This document shows, piece by piece, positions 31,557-42,555 of a stretch of DNA of 64,000 nt (the stretch's first letter is position 1; each line of letters opens with the position of its first letter). The translations under genes were made by a program, and so were the position numbers. Where the stretch lies: assembly GCA_029959085.1 (NCBI GenBank), contig JARWIR010000031.1:7254001-7318000 (forward strand), given 5' to 3'. A model generated the notes under the pieces. The model saw nothing but the letters and a program-made list of their open reading frames with translations, was not told the DNA's origin and did not search any database. Origin of the DNA: Nemophila menziesii (Eukaryota; Streptophyta; Magnoliopsida; Boraginales; Hydrophyllaceae).

Positions 31557-33098
31557 AGACCCCCAACTCAAAGTTGTATCGTCCCGATACAATAAAAGTA
31601 AAGAACAGTAGGGTAGTCAAATAAACAAGAAGAAGAAGTCGGAGGGGAATAAGAACATAACATAATGAGTGATCCTAGAGCATAATATCTAAAAAGTCTC
31701 ATGTAGTAATGCTCAAGAAATAATGCACAAGTATGCTTAATATACACATAATCAACAATCCATAATTTCAAGTCCAGATTAATTTCGCAATGCCAGAAGG
31801 AGAGGATGATAACTTAGTTCATGTTAATGGCTATAGGTTGTTCATGAGTCCTAATATAGCATTCAATGGTCCACTTACCTACTACCTAATAGCTCAATTG
31901 TTTCTCCACCTAGTAGTTAGAAATCCTAAGGTCTTTGGTTATAACGTGGCTTAGGGACGCTGTGGTATATTTGGATAATGAAAAGTGAGTTTTTGGCTCT
32001 CTCCTCACTAGCCATCAACGAATCGCCCTAGAGCTTGAGTTTTCACTCGAAGATGTTCTCACTCAAACCAATTCATGAAGCTTTTGATGTGCATCCCCAA
32101 TAATCCCAAATAAAACCTTTTTCATGATGATATATCAATTCCACTTTGCTGGTCCGAATATATATATTATTTTCATATCAGTTTTTTTTCTTTTTTATAG
32201 CTATGACTCTCTTTTAATGTTTGAGATATCACGCTATTTTTTTCATATATATATTTTTTCTTTTTATGCCCTTGTTGGCAAATTTAGCTCGTAGCTTCTT
32301 TTCCATTCACTATTACTCCTGCAAAGGGTTACAATATTAACTTTTTCATCATCAATAAAATCACAATTATGATTCCCAAATCCAATGTTCCCTAAAGATG
32401 AAACCCACCACCCCAAACTCAAGCTCTAAAAACGAGTTGTCTCAGGTTTTGCGATTCGAGTGCGGGTCATATAGATAAGTCCTACAAACTAAGGGTATGG
32501 ATTATAATGTGTTTCAATAAAAGGCTTTAGAAAGGCTCAGAGGGGCTAAGACGGATAAATAATAACAATAATCAAATAAAAGGGTGAGAAGGTATAAAAG
32601 GCTGCAAGTGGCTTCAATATGAAAGAACTGCCTTATTCATTTTTCTAACTACCGGATTTTGTTACTTTTTCACTAATAGTTCATAGACAAGTGGGTTTTC
32701 AACTAATTTCAAACCTCACGTTCTACACACCAAATAACTCTCTCTAAGTTTCAACGTGATTTCTTAGCATTGCTCATTAACTTTCCTATCTTTTATTTCC
32801 TGTTTTCTTACATGCACCTAAACAAATTTAATACATCTTTCAAAAACATACTACTTACTATCATTGACCTAATTAAATCATGCTCACATAGGTACATTCA
32901 AAATATTCTATGCCTTAATTCAACCTAAAAAATTTAAATTTTATGCAAAAACGAAAAGGAAGATGAGGACAACGAATCCCCACCCCCAACTCAAAAGTGA
33001 GTCGTGTCGCCACGACTCGAAAAAGACTCAAGAAAGAAATAAAATTTAAAATTAAAACTAACTAAACTACCTAATGCATACAAGCTATTAAGAAAGAG
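31557..33098 (-). other. A1 3' non-coding region
   Basis: No gene. It carries the conserved block shared with D, A2 and B at 31971-32038, the 'gattcgagtgcgggtcatat' block near 32452, the 'ctttgcaggagtaatagtgaatgg' segment near 32306 (reversed), and the 'ccccaccccc' segment near 32980. Confidence 0.65.
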
Positions 33099-33557
33099 CT
33101 AGAGTGGCGTACCCGGCTGGCCATATAGATCCATTATGTCCTCCTCCTCCGAAGAAGATGGAGAAGAATAATTATCAATATCCCTGATCATGGTTATATC
33201 TTCCAGCTGTGAATTAATCTGTGTAATTTCCACCCAAAGTTCTCTGTTTTCTTCTTGTAAACGTTCAACTTCATGTAGAAATTTAAGATCCCATGGGGGA
33301 ATATCATGATCAACTTTAGAGGAAGAAGTAGAAGAACCTTGATCATGAATTTTTATCTTTTTCAAAGGCCTTGCTGGTACAGACATTCTAGCAGTTGATT
33401 TCTTTGGTAGTGGTTGTGCTGGTGCCTTTTCTTTTGATTCTTCAGTAGCCTCATCAAGGTTGATAGGCTTTTCAATGGTGGCTCCATGCAATTTCTTATT
33501 CTTCCCTAAGATGGTGCACTTTCTCTTGTATTCCATAGCATCAGATCTATTAGTCAT
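33099..33557 (-). CDS. A1 ORF3, env-position protein of unknown role
   Basis: I place the start at the first ATG (33555-33557), giving 152 residues; the upstream GTG-initiated extension is less likely. The N-terminus is basic (MTNRSDAMEYKRKC). The middle is Lys/Pro-rich (EKAPAQPLPKKS). Residues about 95-125 form a probable coiled coil (EVERLQEENRELWVEITQ), and the tail is acidic (SSSEEEDIMDLYGQPG). No signal peptide or membrane segment, so I would not call it an envelope. The transposon-protein domain seen in D's ORF is missing, so this may be a shortened version. A2 has a broken copy (36923-37372). A TATA box lies 262 bp upstream. Confidence 0.6.
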   Translation of the reverse strand: MTNRSDAMEYKRKCTILGKNKKLHGATIEKPINLDEATEESKEKAPAQPLPKKSTARMSVPARPLKKIKIHDQGSSTSSSKVDHDIPPWDLKFLHEVERLQEENRELWVEITQINSQLEDITMIRDIDNYSSPSSSEEEDIMDLYGQPGTPL

Positions 33558-33818
33558 GTTTGATTTACCCACAACTCAAGTTAAACCAAGGATGAATTAA
33601 AAGTTTAAGAGAAATTGGTGTAGCTTGAGGTTGTTGCTTGGAATTAATGAAAGAAAAAGGTTTCTTGATGAATCTTGGAAGAATTCTTGAAAACTTGATG
33701 TTCTTGATGGTGTTTAATGGTGTAGTGTGATGAATTTGATGAAGAAATTGTGTTTATGGAGGAGAGAATTATTGATGTTGTTGTGTTAATTGTGGAGGTT
33801 TGTACAAGCTTCAAGGTG

Positions 33819-33826
33819 TATTTATA
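33819..33826 (-). promoter_or_regulatory. TATA box upstream of A1 ORF3
   Basis: TATAAATA on the minus strand in CACTATAAATACACC. It is followed by a CAA-rich leader (ACAATTAACACAACAAC) and the ORF3 start 262 bp on. A2 has TATATATA at the same place and B has TATAAAC (52270-52276). Confidence 0.5.
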
Positions 33827-33864
33827 GTGTTTGGGTCTGAAAATTTCGTGTGGGAGGGGCTAGG

Positions 33865-35371
33865 TGGTACGGCCTAGGGTGTGATAAAAAGATATAATAA
33901 TTAGATGCAAATGAACACCCTAAAGCTAGCACGGTTCTGCAAGTATACAGATCGTATGCAAGTTTTAATGATTAAGTAAGATTCGTTCCGCAGAGACTAC
34001 GAAGGTTAGGGGAATCTTATGCAATAATCAAGTGCAATTAATTAAAGCTAGAACAAATAAAACGTAATAAAAGTAAAGACAAATAGATATTTATTTGGTT
34101 TTCTAATTAAACTAAATTAAAACTAAGAATTTAACGACAGAAAGTAAATACGAAAGAAAGAGTAGTATGAGAATATAGCTTGAGTCAATAGCATGTAATC
34201 CCCACTAGTTTTGCCGTTCTAAACATGTAAGGGTGAATTATGTAGTATTTCAATAATCGGTTCCAATTACGCTAGGTAGTTTTAAATAGGATTTACCTGT
34301 GTCAATAAGGCTTCCTAAGCAATCTGTTCCTGTAATTGGTAAATAGTAACATGTACTAAACCATAGTGATTATCTAGTTAGGTTGATTTGTCAGATCTAA
34401 ACCGAATACTAGACGTTATTTACTAAACATATAATTAAACACCGTTGTCAATGGTGACCTAATTACTAGATGGTAATTCTATATGGGTGCACTCCACAAG
34501 AACACAGAATAATAAACCAAACACAAACAGAGAATAAAAACAATAATTCAATTTAAAACATAGAATTCCCAAATTATATAGATGTCAACCAAAACTAGGG
34601 TTCATACATATATGCTAAAAACTCTAGCTAAAGAAATTTAGTTCATACTAATGCAAGAAAAGAAAGGAATTACAAATTCAGAGGTAGAAGAAGACATTGT
34701 GATGAACAACTCCTTCCAGACTTCTTTTCTTGTGTTGTAAGCTTCTTCTTGGTTTAAGGTTTCACCAAGGATGATTTAAGAGTGTTAAGAGGCTGTATTT
34801 ATAGTGTATAGGTTGACCTAATTCGTTTCTTGAAGGAGAGGTAAAGTAATAGACTCCAAGCCCAACTCAAATTCGTATGGAAATAAAGAAAATTACTGCT
34901 GACTTGTTTTGAGCATATCTTCTTCGTTATTGGTCGGTTATTAGCCCACAAGATACCAAAAGAATCCTCACAGAATTATCTACGTCCCTATGAAAGGAAT
35001 CTTCCAAAATCGGCTGGGTTATGGAGTTATCACCACTTCTTTAGGCGTAGGTGCAGAAATTCAGATTTAAGGCAGCTTTTCCTTTTCCATGATTTTAGCT
35101 TTTGTTTCCTTTATCTCCAATTACCATGCTTATCTCTTTCCATATCTTGTAGTCTTTGACTTGGACTCTAATTAATCTCCATAATTATCTTTAAAGTTTC
35201 ACACTAAATAAATAATTAAACCCAATATGCTCTAAAAAAATTATTTTACTAAATCAAGACTCAAAATAGGAAAGCACACTAAATTAAGCTAAATTCGACC
35301 TATAAACTAATAAATACGCCTAAAATGATGTCTCAGAGATAGATTTTATTATCACAAATGAGGAGACATCA
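33865..35371 (-). repeat. A2 3' LTR
   Basis: 1507 bp, followed by reversed polypurine tract AGACCCCCAACTC. Compared with the other A2 LTR most differences cluster around 34140-34370, where this copy departs from all other A LTRs. Confidence 0.93.
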
Positions 35372-36922
35372 AGACCCCCAACTCAAAGTTGTGTCGTCCC
35401 GATACAATAAAAGTAAAGAATAGAAGGGTAGTAAAATAAACAAGAAGAAGAAGTCGGAGGAGAATAAGAACAGAACATAATGAACGAGCCTAGAGAAAAA
35501 TATCTAAAAAGTCTCAGGTAGTAATGCTCATGGAATAATGCACAAATATGCTTAATATACATGTAATCAACAATCCATAAATTCAAGTTCAGATTAATTT
35601 CGCAATGCAAGAAGGAGAGGATGATAACTTAGTTCAGGTAATGGCTATAGGTTATTCATAGGTCCTAATATAGCATCCAATGGTCCACTCACCTATTACC
35701 TAATAGCTTAATTGCTTCTCCACCAAATAGTTAGAAATCCTAAGGTCTTTGGTTATAACGTGGCTTAAGGATGGGTGTGGTATATTTGGATAATGAAAAG
35801 TGAGCTTTTGGCTCTCTCCTCACTAGCCATCAACGAATCGCCCTAGAGCTTGAGTTTCACTCGAAGATGTTCTCACTCAACCCAATTTTTGATGCTTTTG
35901 AATTACATCCCCAATAAATCCCAATTAAAACCTTTAATGATGATATACAATATCCACTTTGCCTGTCCGAATATATATTCTTTTCATATCAATTTTTTCT
36001 TTTGTATAGCTATGATTCTCTTTTTGACGTTCAAGATATCACGCTATTTTTTTTTTCATATATATATATTCTTTATTTTTATGCCCTTGTTGGCAAATTT
36101 AGCTCGTAGCTTCTTTTCCATTCACTATTACCCCGACAAAGGGTTACAATAATACCAATTTCATCATCAATAAAATCACAAATATAATTCCCAAAACCTA
36201 ATGCTCCATAATGATGAAACCCACCCCCCCAAACTCAAGCTCTAAAATGAGTTGTCTCAGGTTTTGCGATTCGAGTGTGGGTCATATAGATAAGTCCTAC
36301 AAACTAAGGGTATGGGTTATAATGTGGTTCAATAAAAAGGCTTTAGAAAGGCTCAGAGGGGCTAAGACGGATAAATAATAACAATAATCAAATAAAAGGG
36401 TGAGAAGGTATAAAAGGCTTCAAGTGTTTTAATCATGAAAGAACTGCCTTATTCATTTTTTCTAACTACCGGATTTCGTTACGTTTTCATTATTAGTTCA
36501 TAGACAAGCGGGGTTTCAACTAATTTCAAACCTCACGTTCTACACACCAATTAACTCTCCCTAAGTTTCAACGTGATTTCATAGCATTACTCATTAACTT
36601 TTCTATCCTTTATTTCCTGTTTTCATGCATGCATCCTAAACAAATTTGTTGCATCTTTCAAAAACATACTACTTACTATCATTGACCTAATAAAATCATG
36701 CTCAAATAGGTACATTCAAAATATTCTATGCCTTAATTCAACCTAAAAGTTTTAAATTTTATGCAAAAACGAAAAGAAGATGAGGACAACGAATCCCCAC
36801 CCCCAACTCAAAAGTGATCCGTGTCCCCACGACTCGAAAAAGACTCAAGACAATAACATTTAAAAGTAAAAACTAACTAAACTACCTAATGCATACAAGC
36901 TATTAAGAAAAGAGAATTAGAA
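35372..36922 (-). other. A2 3' non-coding region
   Basis: Close copy of A1 31557-33098, including the conserved block at 35790-35854 and the CCCCACCCCC segment near 36795. No gene. Confidence 0.65.
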
Positions 36923-37372
36923 TTAGAATGGCTTACCTGGCTGGCCATAGAGATCCACTATGTCCTCCTCCTCTTCCGAAGCAGAGGGATCAGAATAATT
37001 ATCAATATCCCTTTCCAAGGTTATATCTTCCAGCTGTGATTGCATCTGTATGACTTCCATTATCTTCTTGTAATCTTTCAATTTCATGTTGTAATTTGAG
37101 AGCCCATAGGGGAAGATCATGATCAATTTTAGAGGAAGAAGTAGAAGAACCTTGGTCATGATTTTTTTTATCTTCTTCAAAGGCCTTGATGGTATAGACA
37201 TTCTAGCAGTTAACTTCTTTGGTAGTGGTTGTGCTGGTGCCTTTTCTTTTGATTATTCAGTAGCCTCATCAATGGTGATAGGCTTTTCAATGGTGGCTCC
37301 AAGCAATTTCTTATTCTTCCCAAGGACGGTGCACTTTCTCTTGTATTCCATAGCTTCAGATCTGTTAGTCAT
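36923..37372 (-). pseudogene. A2 ORF3, broken
   Basis: Counterpart of A1 ORF3, start ATG at 37370-37372. A TAA interrupts it near 37256 (GAA to TAA in the TEESKEK region of A1). A frameshift near 37160 turns the Ser-rich segment into IMTKVLLLLP before the coiled-coil region; the acidic tail (DLYGQPG) is again readable at the end. Confidence 0.7.
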
Positions 37373-37640
37373 GTTTGATTTACCCACAACTCAAGTTAAA
37401 CCAAGGATGAATTAAAAGATTAAGAGAAATTGGTTTAGCTTGAGGTTGTAGCTTGGAATTGATGAAAGAGAAAGGTTTCTTGATGAATCTTGGAAGAATT
37501 CTTGAAAGCTTGATGAATTTGATGGTGTTTAATGGTGTAGTGTGATGAATTTGATGAAGAATTTGTGTTTATGGAAGATGGAGGAGAGAATTTGTGTTGT
37601 TGTTGTGTTAATTGTGAAGGTTTGTACAAGCTTTAAGGTG

Positions 37641-37648
37641 TATATATA
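37641..37648 (-). promoter_or_regulatory. TATA box upstream of A2 ORF3
   Basis: TATATATA in CACTATATATACACC, at the same position relative to ORF3 as in A1, followed by ACAATTAACACAACAACAAC. Confidence 0.45.
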
Positions 37649-37745
37649 GTGTTTGGGTCTGAAAATTTCGTGTGGGAGAGGCTAGGGTTAAGTTTGGTAA
37701 GGTAAGAATTTGATTAGGCATGAAACTCTTCACAAACCGCCACTG

Positions 37746-38000
37746 CGCGGTATACCGGCCCTATACCGCGGTATACCGGACCCATCAGCTATCCAAAATT
37801 TCGATCTCGTCAAAAAACCCGAGCTACCTTACCCGTGTCACGGGTTTTTGCCTCTGCGGTATACCGCACCTATGCCGCGGTATACCGGACCTGACATGCT
37901 CCAACTTTTTTCCTCTCGGTATAAAACCTGTGGTAGTGTACCCGTGGTACGGGTTTTTCCAGGCGCGCTATACCGGACGTGAGGCGCGGTATACCGGACC
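37746..38000. repeat. Paired CGGTATACCG palindromes, A2 spacer
   Basis: Three pairs with central GTATAC (or CTATAC) at 37750/37771, 37859/37880 and 37968/37989. Spacing is 21 bp within each pair and 109 bp from pair to pair. Between pairs lies a second motif, TACCCGTGTCACGGGTTTTT or similar, also an inverted repeat. Non-coding; frames across it are artefacts. Confidence 0.8.
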
Positions 38001-38223
38001 TGCCTGCGAATTTTTCCAAGAAATTCTTCTTGACCCCAAACTCATTTCCTGCACAATAACACACTACCTTTCTCTCCTATTAGCTTGTAAACAATTAAAA
38101 ATATACACTAACTTAAAATTATACACTACAAAGCAATAAACTAATCTAAAAAATAATTAAAACAAGGGGTGTCTCCCAAGAGCACTTTTGTTTAACGTCT
38201 TTGAGTTAGACGTGTACCTCAGG

Positions 38224-38572
38224 CTAAGCGCTTTCTACGAGATGGATTGTCTCCTCTCGCCCAAAGTCCTCACTGTCATGGTATCTCTTCAAACGCTGGC
38301 CATTCACCATGAATGTCCGTTGCTCGGTTGGATGTTCAATTTCAATTGCTCCATGAGGTGTGACTTTCGTAACAATGTAAGGTCCTCCCCAACGGGATTT
38401 AAGTTTTCCTGGGTAGTTTGAAAATCGAGAGTTGTATAATAAAACTTTTTGTCCTCTCTCAAAATGCTTTGGACAGAGCCGTTTATCATGCCATCGCTTT
38501 TTTTCTCTTTGTAAAGACGTGAATTTTCATAGGCTAGATAGCGAAACTCCTCCAACTCGTTCAACTAAAATT
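38224..38572 (-). pseudogene. A2 integrase C-terminal remnant
   Basis: [20 protein letters not shown] through FYYTTLDFQ to the terminal stop TAG (38224-38226) parallels the last 110 residues of A1 integrase. A frameshift near 38480 changes the KRWHDRRL region. Everything upstream in pol has been deleted. Confidence 0.75.
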
Positions 38573-38765
38573 AACTCGATTAAGAATGACGAAATTTCCA
38601 CCCCTTTCCTTTAATTCCCACGAAATTTTCAGCTCGATTCTTCATAATTATGGATGGTGTCATCCAAGATTTCGTGGGAAGGGGATTTTCTGGTGGTAAC
38701 TTGATAGAATTACACTCCTCTTGTGATCCACTCATATCCGCAGTTTCGAATCTTCGTTTGTCAAA
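38573..38765 (-). other. Filler sequence at the A2 deletion junction
   Basis: About 190 bp joins gag/pre-protease text (KYLKFMKDIRFDKRRFET) to the integrase tail and has no counterpart that I can find in A1. In the gag frame it reads open to a TAA just before the integrase part. Its origin (captured host DNA, template switch or older family sequence) is unknown. Confidence 0.5.
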
Positions 38766-40384
38766 ACGAATGTCCTTCATGAATTTCAGATATTTCGGCA
38801 TTCTCTTGATAGCTTCTACAAACGGCATTTTAATCTCTAACTTGCTCACCATGTCAACGAACTTCTTGAATTCCAAGTCATTGTCCTTCTTTCTGACACG
38901 TGAAGGGTATGGTGGTGGGGGGCGTGCATTAAGTTCCACTGGTTTTTTCGGTTTTTCATGCGTCTCGGCTTGGACACTCTTTGGTTTAACTACCTCCCCT
39001 ACTGTATCTTCGGTTGTTTCTTCTCCCCCTTTTCTGGAATAGGGATTGGTTTTGTTTCTGGTCTTGGTGGAGGTAGTTGTTTTCCACTTCGCAATTCAAC
39101 TGCATGACAAGAATCATCTCTAGGAGCAATAGTATTACTTGGAAGTTGCCCTTTCGGCCTATTTTGTAATGTACTTGCCATATGTGATAGAGTACGCTCG
39201 AGTTTCTTGATTACCTTTTATTGGGCTTGAATTTTCTGTTGCCTACGACTCATATTGTTCTCAATTGCTTGCATCAATTTAGCCATACTCGAATTCAAGC
39301 TCAAGGTTTGTTCTTTCTTTGCCAGTTGCATTGATTGTTTTGGTGGTTCTTTCTTCGTTTCTTGACAAGCTTTTTCAACAATGGGCACCTTTTGCTGAAT
39401 AGGTTGTGGTGGATAATAGGATTGAGGTTGGGGTTGATAATAAATCTCTTGATTTCTGACCCAACTTCTTTGTTGTGGAGGTTGTTGATAATTAGCGTAG
39501 CTTTCTTGAGGATGAGTATAACCATTAGAATAATAGTTATCTTGAGGATATGTAACGGAAGCTAATGCTGGATTATTCATACACCTTTCCCACACATGTT
39601 TTCTTGATCCACAACCAGGACACGAAGGTATTGCACGTACTACATTCACCTGAGCAATTGTTCGGGCTTGTTCTTGTAGTTCTTCGAGTTGTTCGGCCAA
39701 TTCTTTAAGCTTCAGAGATTCTGAAGTGTCTTCTTTTTCTGGTTTCTTCGGCCAACTTCTCTCGTTCTCAAGAATTCTCTCCATCCCCAACTCAGTTTCT
39801 TCAGGGTCTAGCAACACAAAACCTGCGTTTCCTAACGAATTTGCTTTCTCCCTTGACTTGTCATTGAGTCCTCCATAAAACAAGGTTAAATAATATTCCG
39901 GCGATGACTTATGGTATGGACATCTCGCCTTCTTCTCTGTAAATCGTAACCATGCTTCACCCAAACTCTCTCCGTCTTCCTGTATAAATTTCTCAAGCTC
40001 CAACATATCTTTTAAACGTCTACTAACCGGGTAAAAGCGGTCTCAGAATCTTGCTTGAAGCTTGTCTCAATCTGGAATAACATGAGGGTATTGGGTAGCA
40101 TACCAATTGCTTGCACCTCCGGTCAAGAAGAACTGGAACATCACGTAATACACCTGTTCCGTAGTAACTCCTCTTACGATATAAGCATCACAGATTTGCA
40201 TGAATTTCTGAATATATCAAATCGGATCTTGATGTGCAGCACCGCTGAATAATCCATGAGTTGCAAACTGAGTTAACATCCCTAGACCAGGCTTAAATTT
40301 AGCGGCTTGGATTTCTGGAGCGCGAATTCCTCTTGGTTGCACTCTGAATTCGATGGGTAGCTCAAGTCTCCTTGGGTTCTTCAT
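38766..40384 (-). pseudogene. A2 gag and pre-protease region
   Basis: Start ATG at 40382-40384 (reads M-K-N-P-R-R-L-E-L-P, as in A1). Stops occur near 40215 and 40065. The main open part is 39218-40006, with the Gag core WLRFTEKKARCPYHKSSPE, the acidic coiled region and a gypsy zinc knuckle CPGCGSRKHVWERC (about 39580-39625), then a Gln/Tyr/Pro-rich tail. TAA at 39218-39220 replaces a Glu codon of A1. Beyond it the text continues to the RPPPPYPSR and DLEFKKFVDMVSKLEI segment. Confidence 0.82.
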
Positions 40385-40483
40385 CTGTAACTATCTATAA
40401 AACAAAAACTAAAAGACAAAAGCGTAAAATAGAACTAACTAAAATAAAAGCACAAGATATATGCACAAGGACTAACGATATAG

Positions 40484-40501
40484 TCCCCGGCAGCGGCGCC
40501 A
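40484..40501 (-). promoter_or_regulatory. A2 primer-binding site, tRNA-Asp type
   Basis: Minus-strand TGGCGCCGCTGCCGGGGA, 6 nt inside the 5' LTR. It matches the complement of the 3' end of plant tRNA-Asp with one mismatch. Asp priming is usual in Athila/Tat elements. Confidence 0.88.
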
Positions 40502-40507
40502 AAAACT

Positions 40508-42014
40508 TGGTGCGGCCTAGGGTGTGATAAAAAGATATAATAATTAGATTCAAATAAACACCCTAAAGCTAGCAAGGTTCTGCAAGTATACAGATCGTAT
40601 GCAATTTTTAATGATTAAGTAAGATTCGTTTTGCAGAGACTACGAAGGTTAGGGGAATCTTATGCAATAATCAAGTGCAATTAATTAAAGCTAGAACAAA
40701 TAAAATGCAATAAAAGTAAGACAAATAGATATTTATTTGGTTTTCTAATTAAACTAAATTAAAACTAAGAATTTAACGACAGAAATTTAAATGCAAGAGA
40801 AGAAGTATTATGAGAATGTAGCTTGAGTCAATAGCATGCAATCCCCTCTAGTTTTGCCGTTCTAAACATGTAAGGGTGAATTATGTAGTATTTCAATAAT
40901 CGGTTCCAATTGCGCTAGGTAGTTTTAAATAGGATTTGACTATGTCAATAAGGAGTCCTAAGCAAACTGTTCCTGCAATTGGTAAATAGCAATACACTAA
41001 ACCATGGTGATTATCTAGTTAGGTTGATTTGTCAGATCTAAACCGAATACTAGACGTTATGTGCTAAACATGTAATTAAACACCGTTGTCAATGGTGACC
41101 TAATTACTAGATGGTAATTCTATATGGGTGCACTCCACAAGAACACAGAATAATAAACCAAACACATAAACAGAGAATAAAAACAATAATTCAATTTAAA
41201 ACATAGAATTCCCAAATTAGATAGATGTCAACCGAAACTAGGGTTCATACATATATGCTAAAAACTCAAGCTAAAGAAATTTAGTTCATACTAATGCAAG
41301 AAAAGAAAGGAATTACAAATTCAGAGGTAGAAGAAGACATTGTGATGAACAGGTCCTTCCAGACTTCTTTTCTTGTCTTGTAAGCTTCCTCTTGGTTTAA
41401 GGTTTCACCAAGGATGATTTAAGAGTGTTAAGAGGCTGTATTTATAGTGTATAGGTTGACCTAATTCGTTTCTTGAAGGAGAGGTCAAGTAATAGACTCC
41501 AAGCCCAACTCAAATTCGTATGGAAATAAAGATAATTACTGCTGACTTGTTTTGAGCATATCTTCTTCGTTATTGGTCGGTTTTTAGCCCACAAGATATC
41601 AATAGAATCCTCACAGAATTATCTACGTCCCTATTAAAGGAATCTTCCAAAATCGGCTTGGTTTTGGAGTTATAACCACTTCTTTAGGCGTAGCTGCAGA
41701 AATTCAGATTTAAGGCAGCTTTTCCTTTTCCATGATTTTAGCTTTTGTTTCCTTTATCTCCAATTACCATGCTTATCTCTTTCCATATCTTGTAGTCTTT
41801 GACATGGACTCTAATTAATCTCCATAATTATCTTTAAAGTTTCACACTAAATAAATAATTAAACCCAATATGCTCTAAAAATATTATTTTACTAAATCAA
41901 GACTCAAAATAGGAAAGCGCGTTAAATTAAGCTAAATTCGACCTATAAACTAATAAATACGCCTAAAATGATGTCTCAGAGATAGATTTTATTATCACAA
42001 ATGAGGAGACATCA
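40508..42014 (-). repeat. A2 5' LTR
   Basis: 1507 bp, TGGTGCGGCC...GGAGACATCA in plus-strand reading. Followed by TSD CTAGG and A1 text. Confidence 0.93.
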
Positions 42015-42077
42015 CTAGGGTTAAGTTTGATAAGGTAAGAGTTTGAATAGGAATAAAATTCCTCAAAACCGCCATAG

Positions 42078-42335
42078 CACGGTATACCGACCATATGGCC
42101 CGGTTTACCGGACCTGCGTGTCTTTCTTTTTTACTTCTCGGCAAAAAACCCAAGACTCCTACCCCTATTACGGGTTTTTCCTCCTGCGGTATACCGGGCA
42201 TATCCTGCGGTATACCGGACCCATCATGCTCCATTTTTTCGAACTCTCGGCAGAAAACCCGAGTCACATACCCGTATTACGGGTTTTTCCTGGCGCGGTA
42301 TATCGGGCATATCCTGCGGTATACCGGACTGACCT
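42078..42335. repeat. Paired CGGTATACCG palindromes, A1 spacer
   Basis: Three pairs with central GTATAC-type hexamers at 42082/42103, 42189/42210 and 42298/42319, each 21 bp apart. Pairs repeat every 107-109 bp and alternate with TACCCGTATTACGGGTTTTT-type inverted repeats. Same organisation as A2. Confidence 0.8.
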
Positions 42336-42555
42336 GCGAAATTTTCCAACTGATTTCTTTTGACCCCAAACTCATTTCCTGCACAATAGCACACTACCTT
42401 TCTCTCCTATTAGCTTGTAAACACAATTAAAAATCTATACTAACTTAAAATTATACACTGCAAAGCAATAAACTAATCTAAAAAGCAATTAAAACAAGGG
42501 GTGCCTCCCAAGAGCACTTTTGTTTAACGTCTTTGAGTTAGACGTGTACCTCAGG

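Larger units (their letters stand above)
33865..42014 (-). mobile_element. Gypsy element A2, non-autonomous, nested in A1
   Basis: TSD CTAGG lies at 33860-33864 and 42015-42019. Both LTRs are exactly 1507 bp (33865-35371 and 40508-42014). The primer-binding site at 40484-40501 matches tRNA-Asp. The internal region is 5.1 kb against about 8.2 kb in A1. On the minus strand it has gag, then about 190 bp of foreign-looking sequence, then only the last part of integrase, then the spacer and a broken ORF3. Protease, RT, RNase H and most of integrase are deleted, so it must have been mobilised in trans if it moved in this form. Confidence 0.93.

Noticed and set aside
33099..33557. ORF3 as an envelope gene
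   Set aside because: It lies in the env position but has no signal peptide, membrane segment or cysteine pattern.
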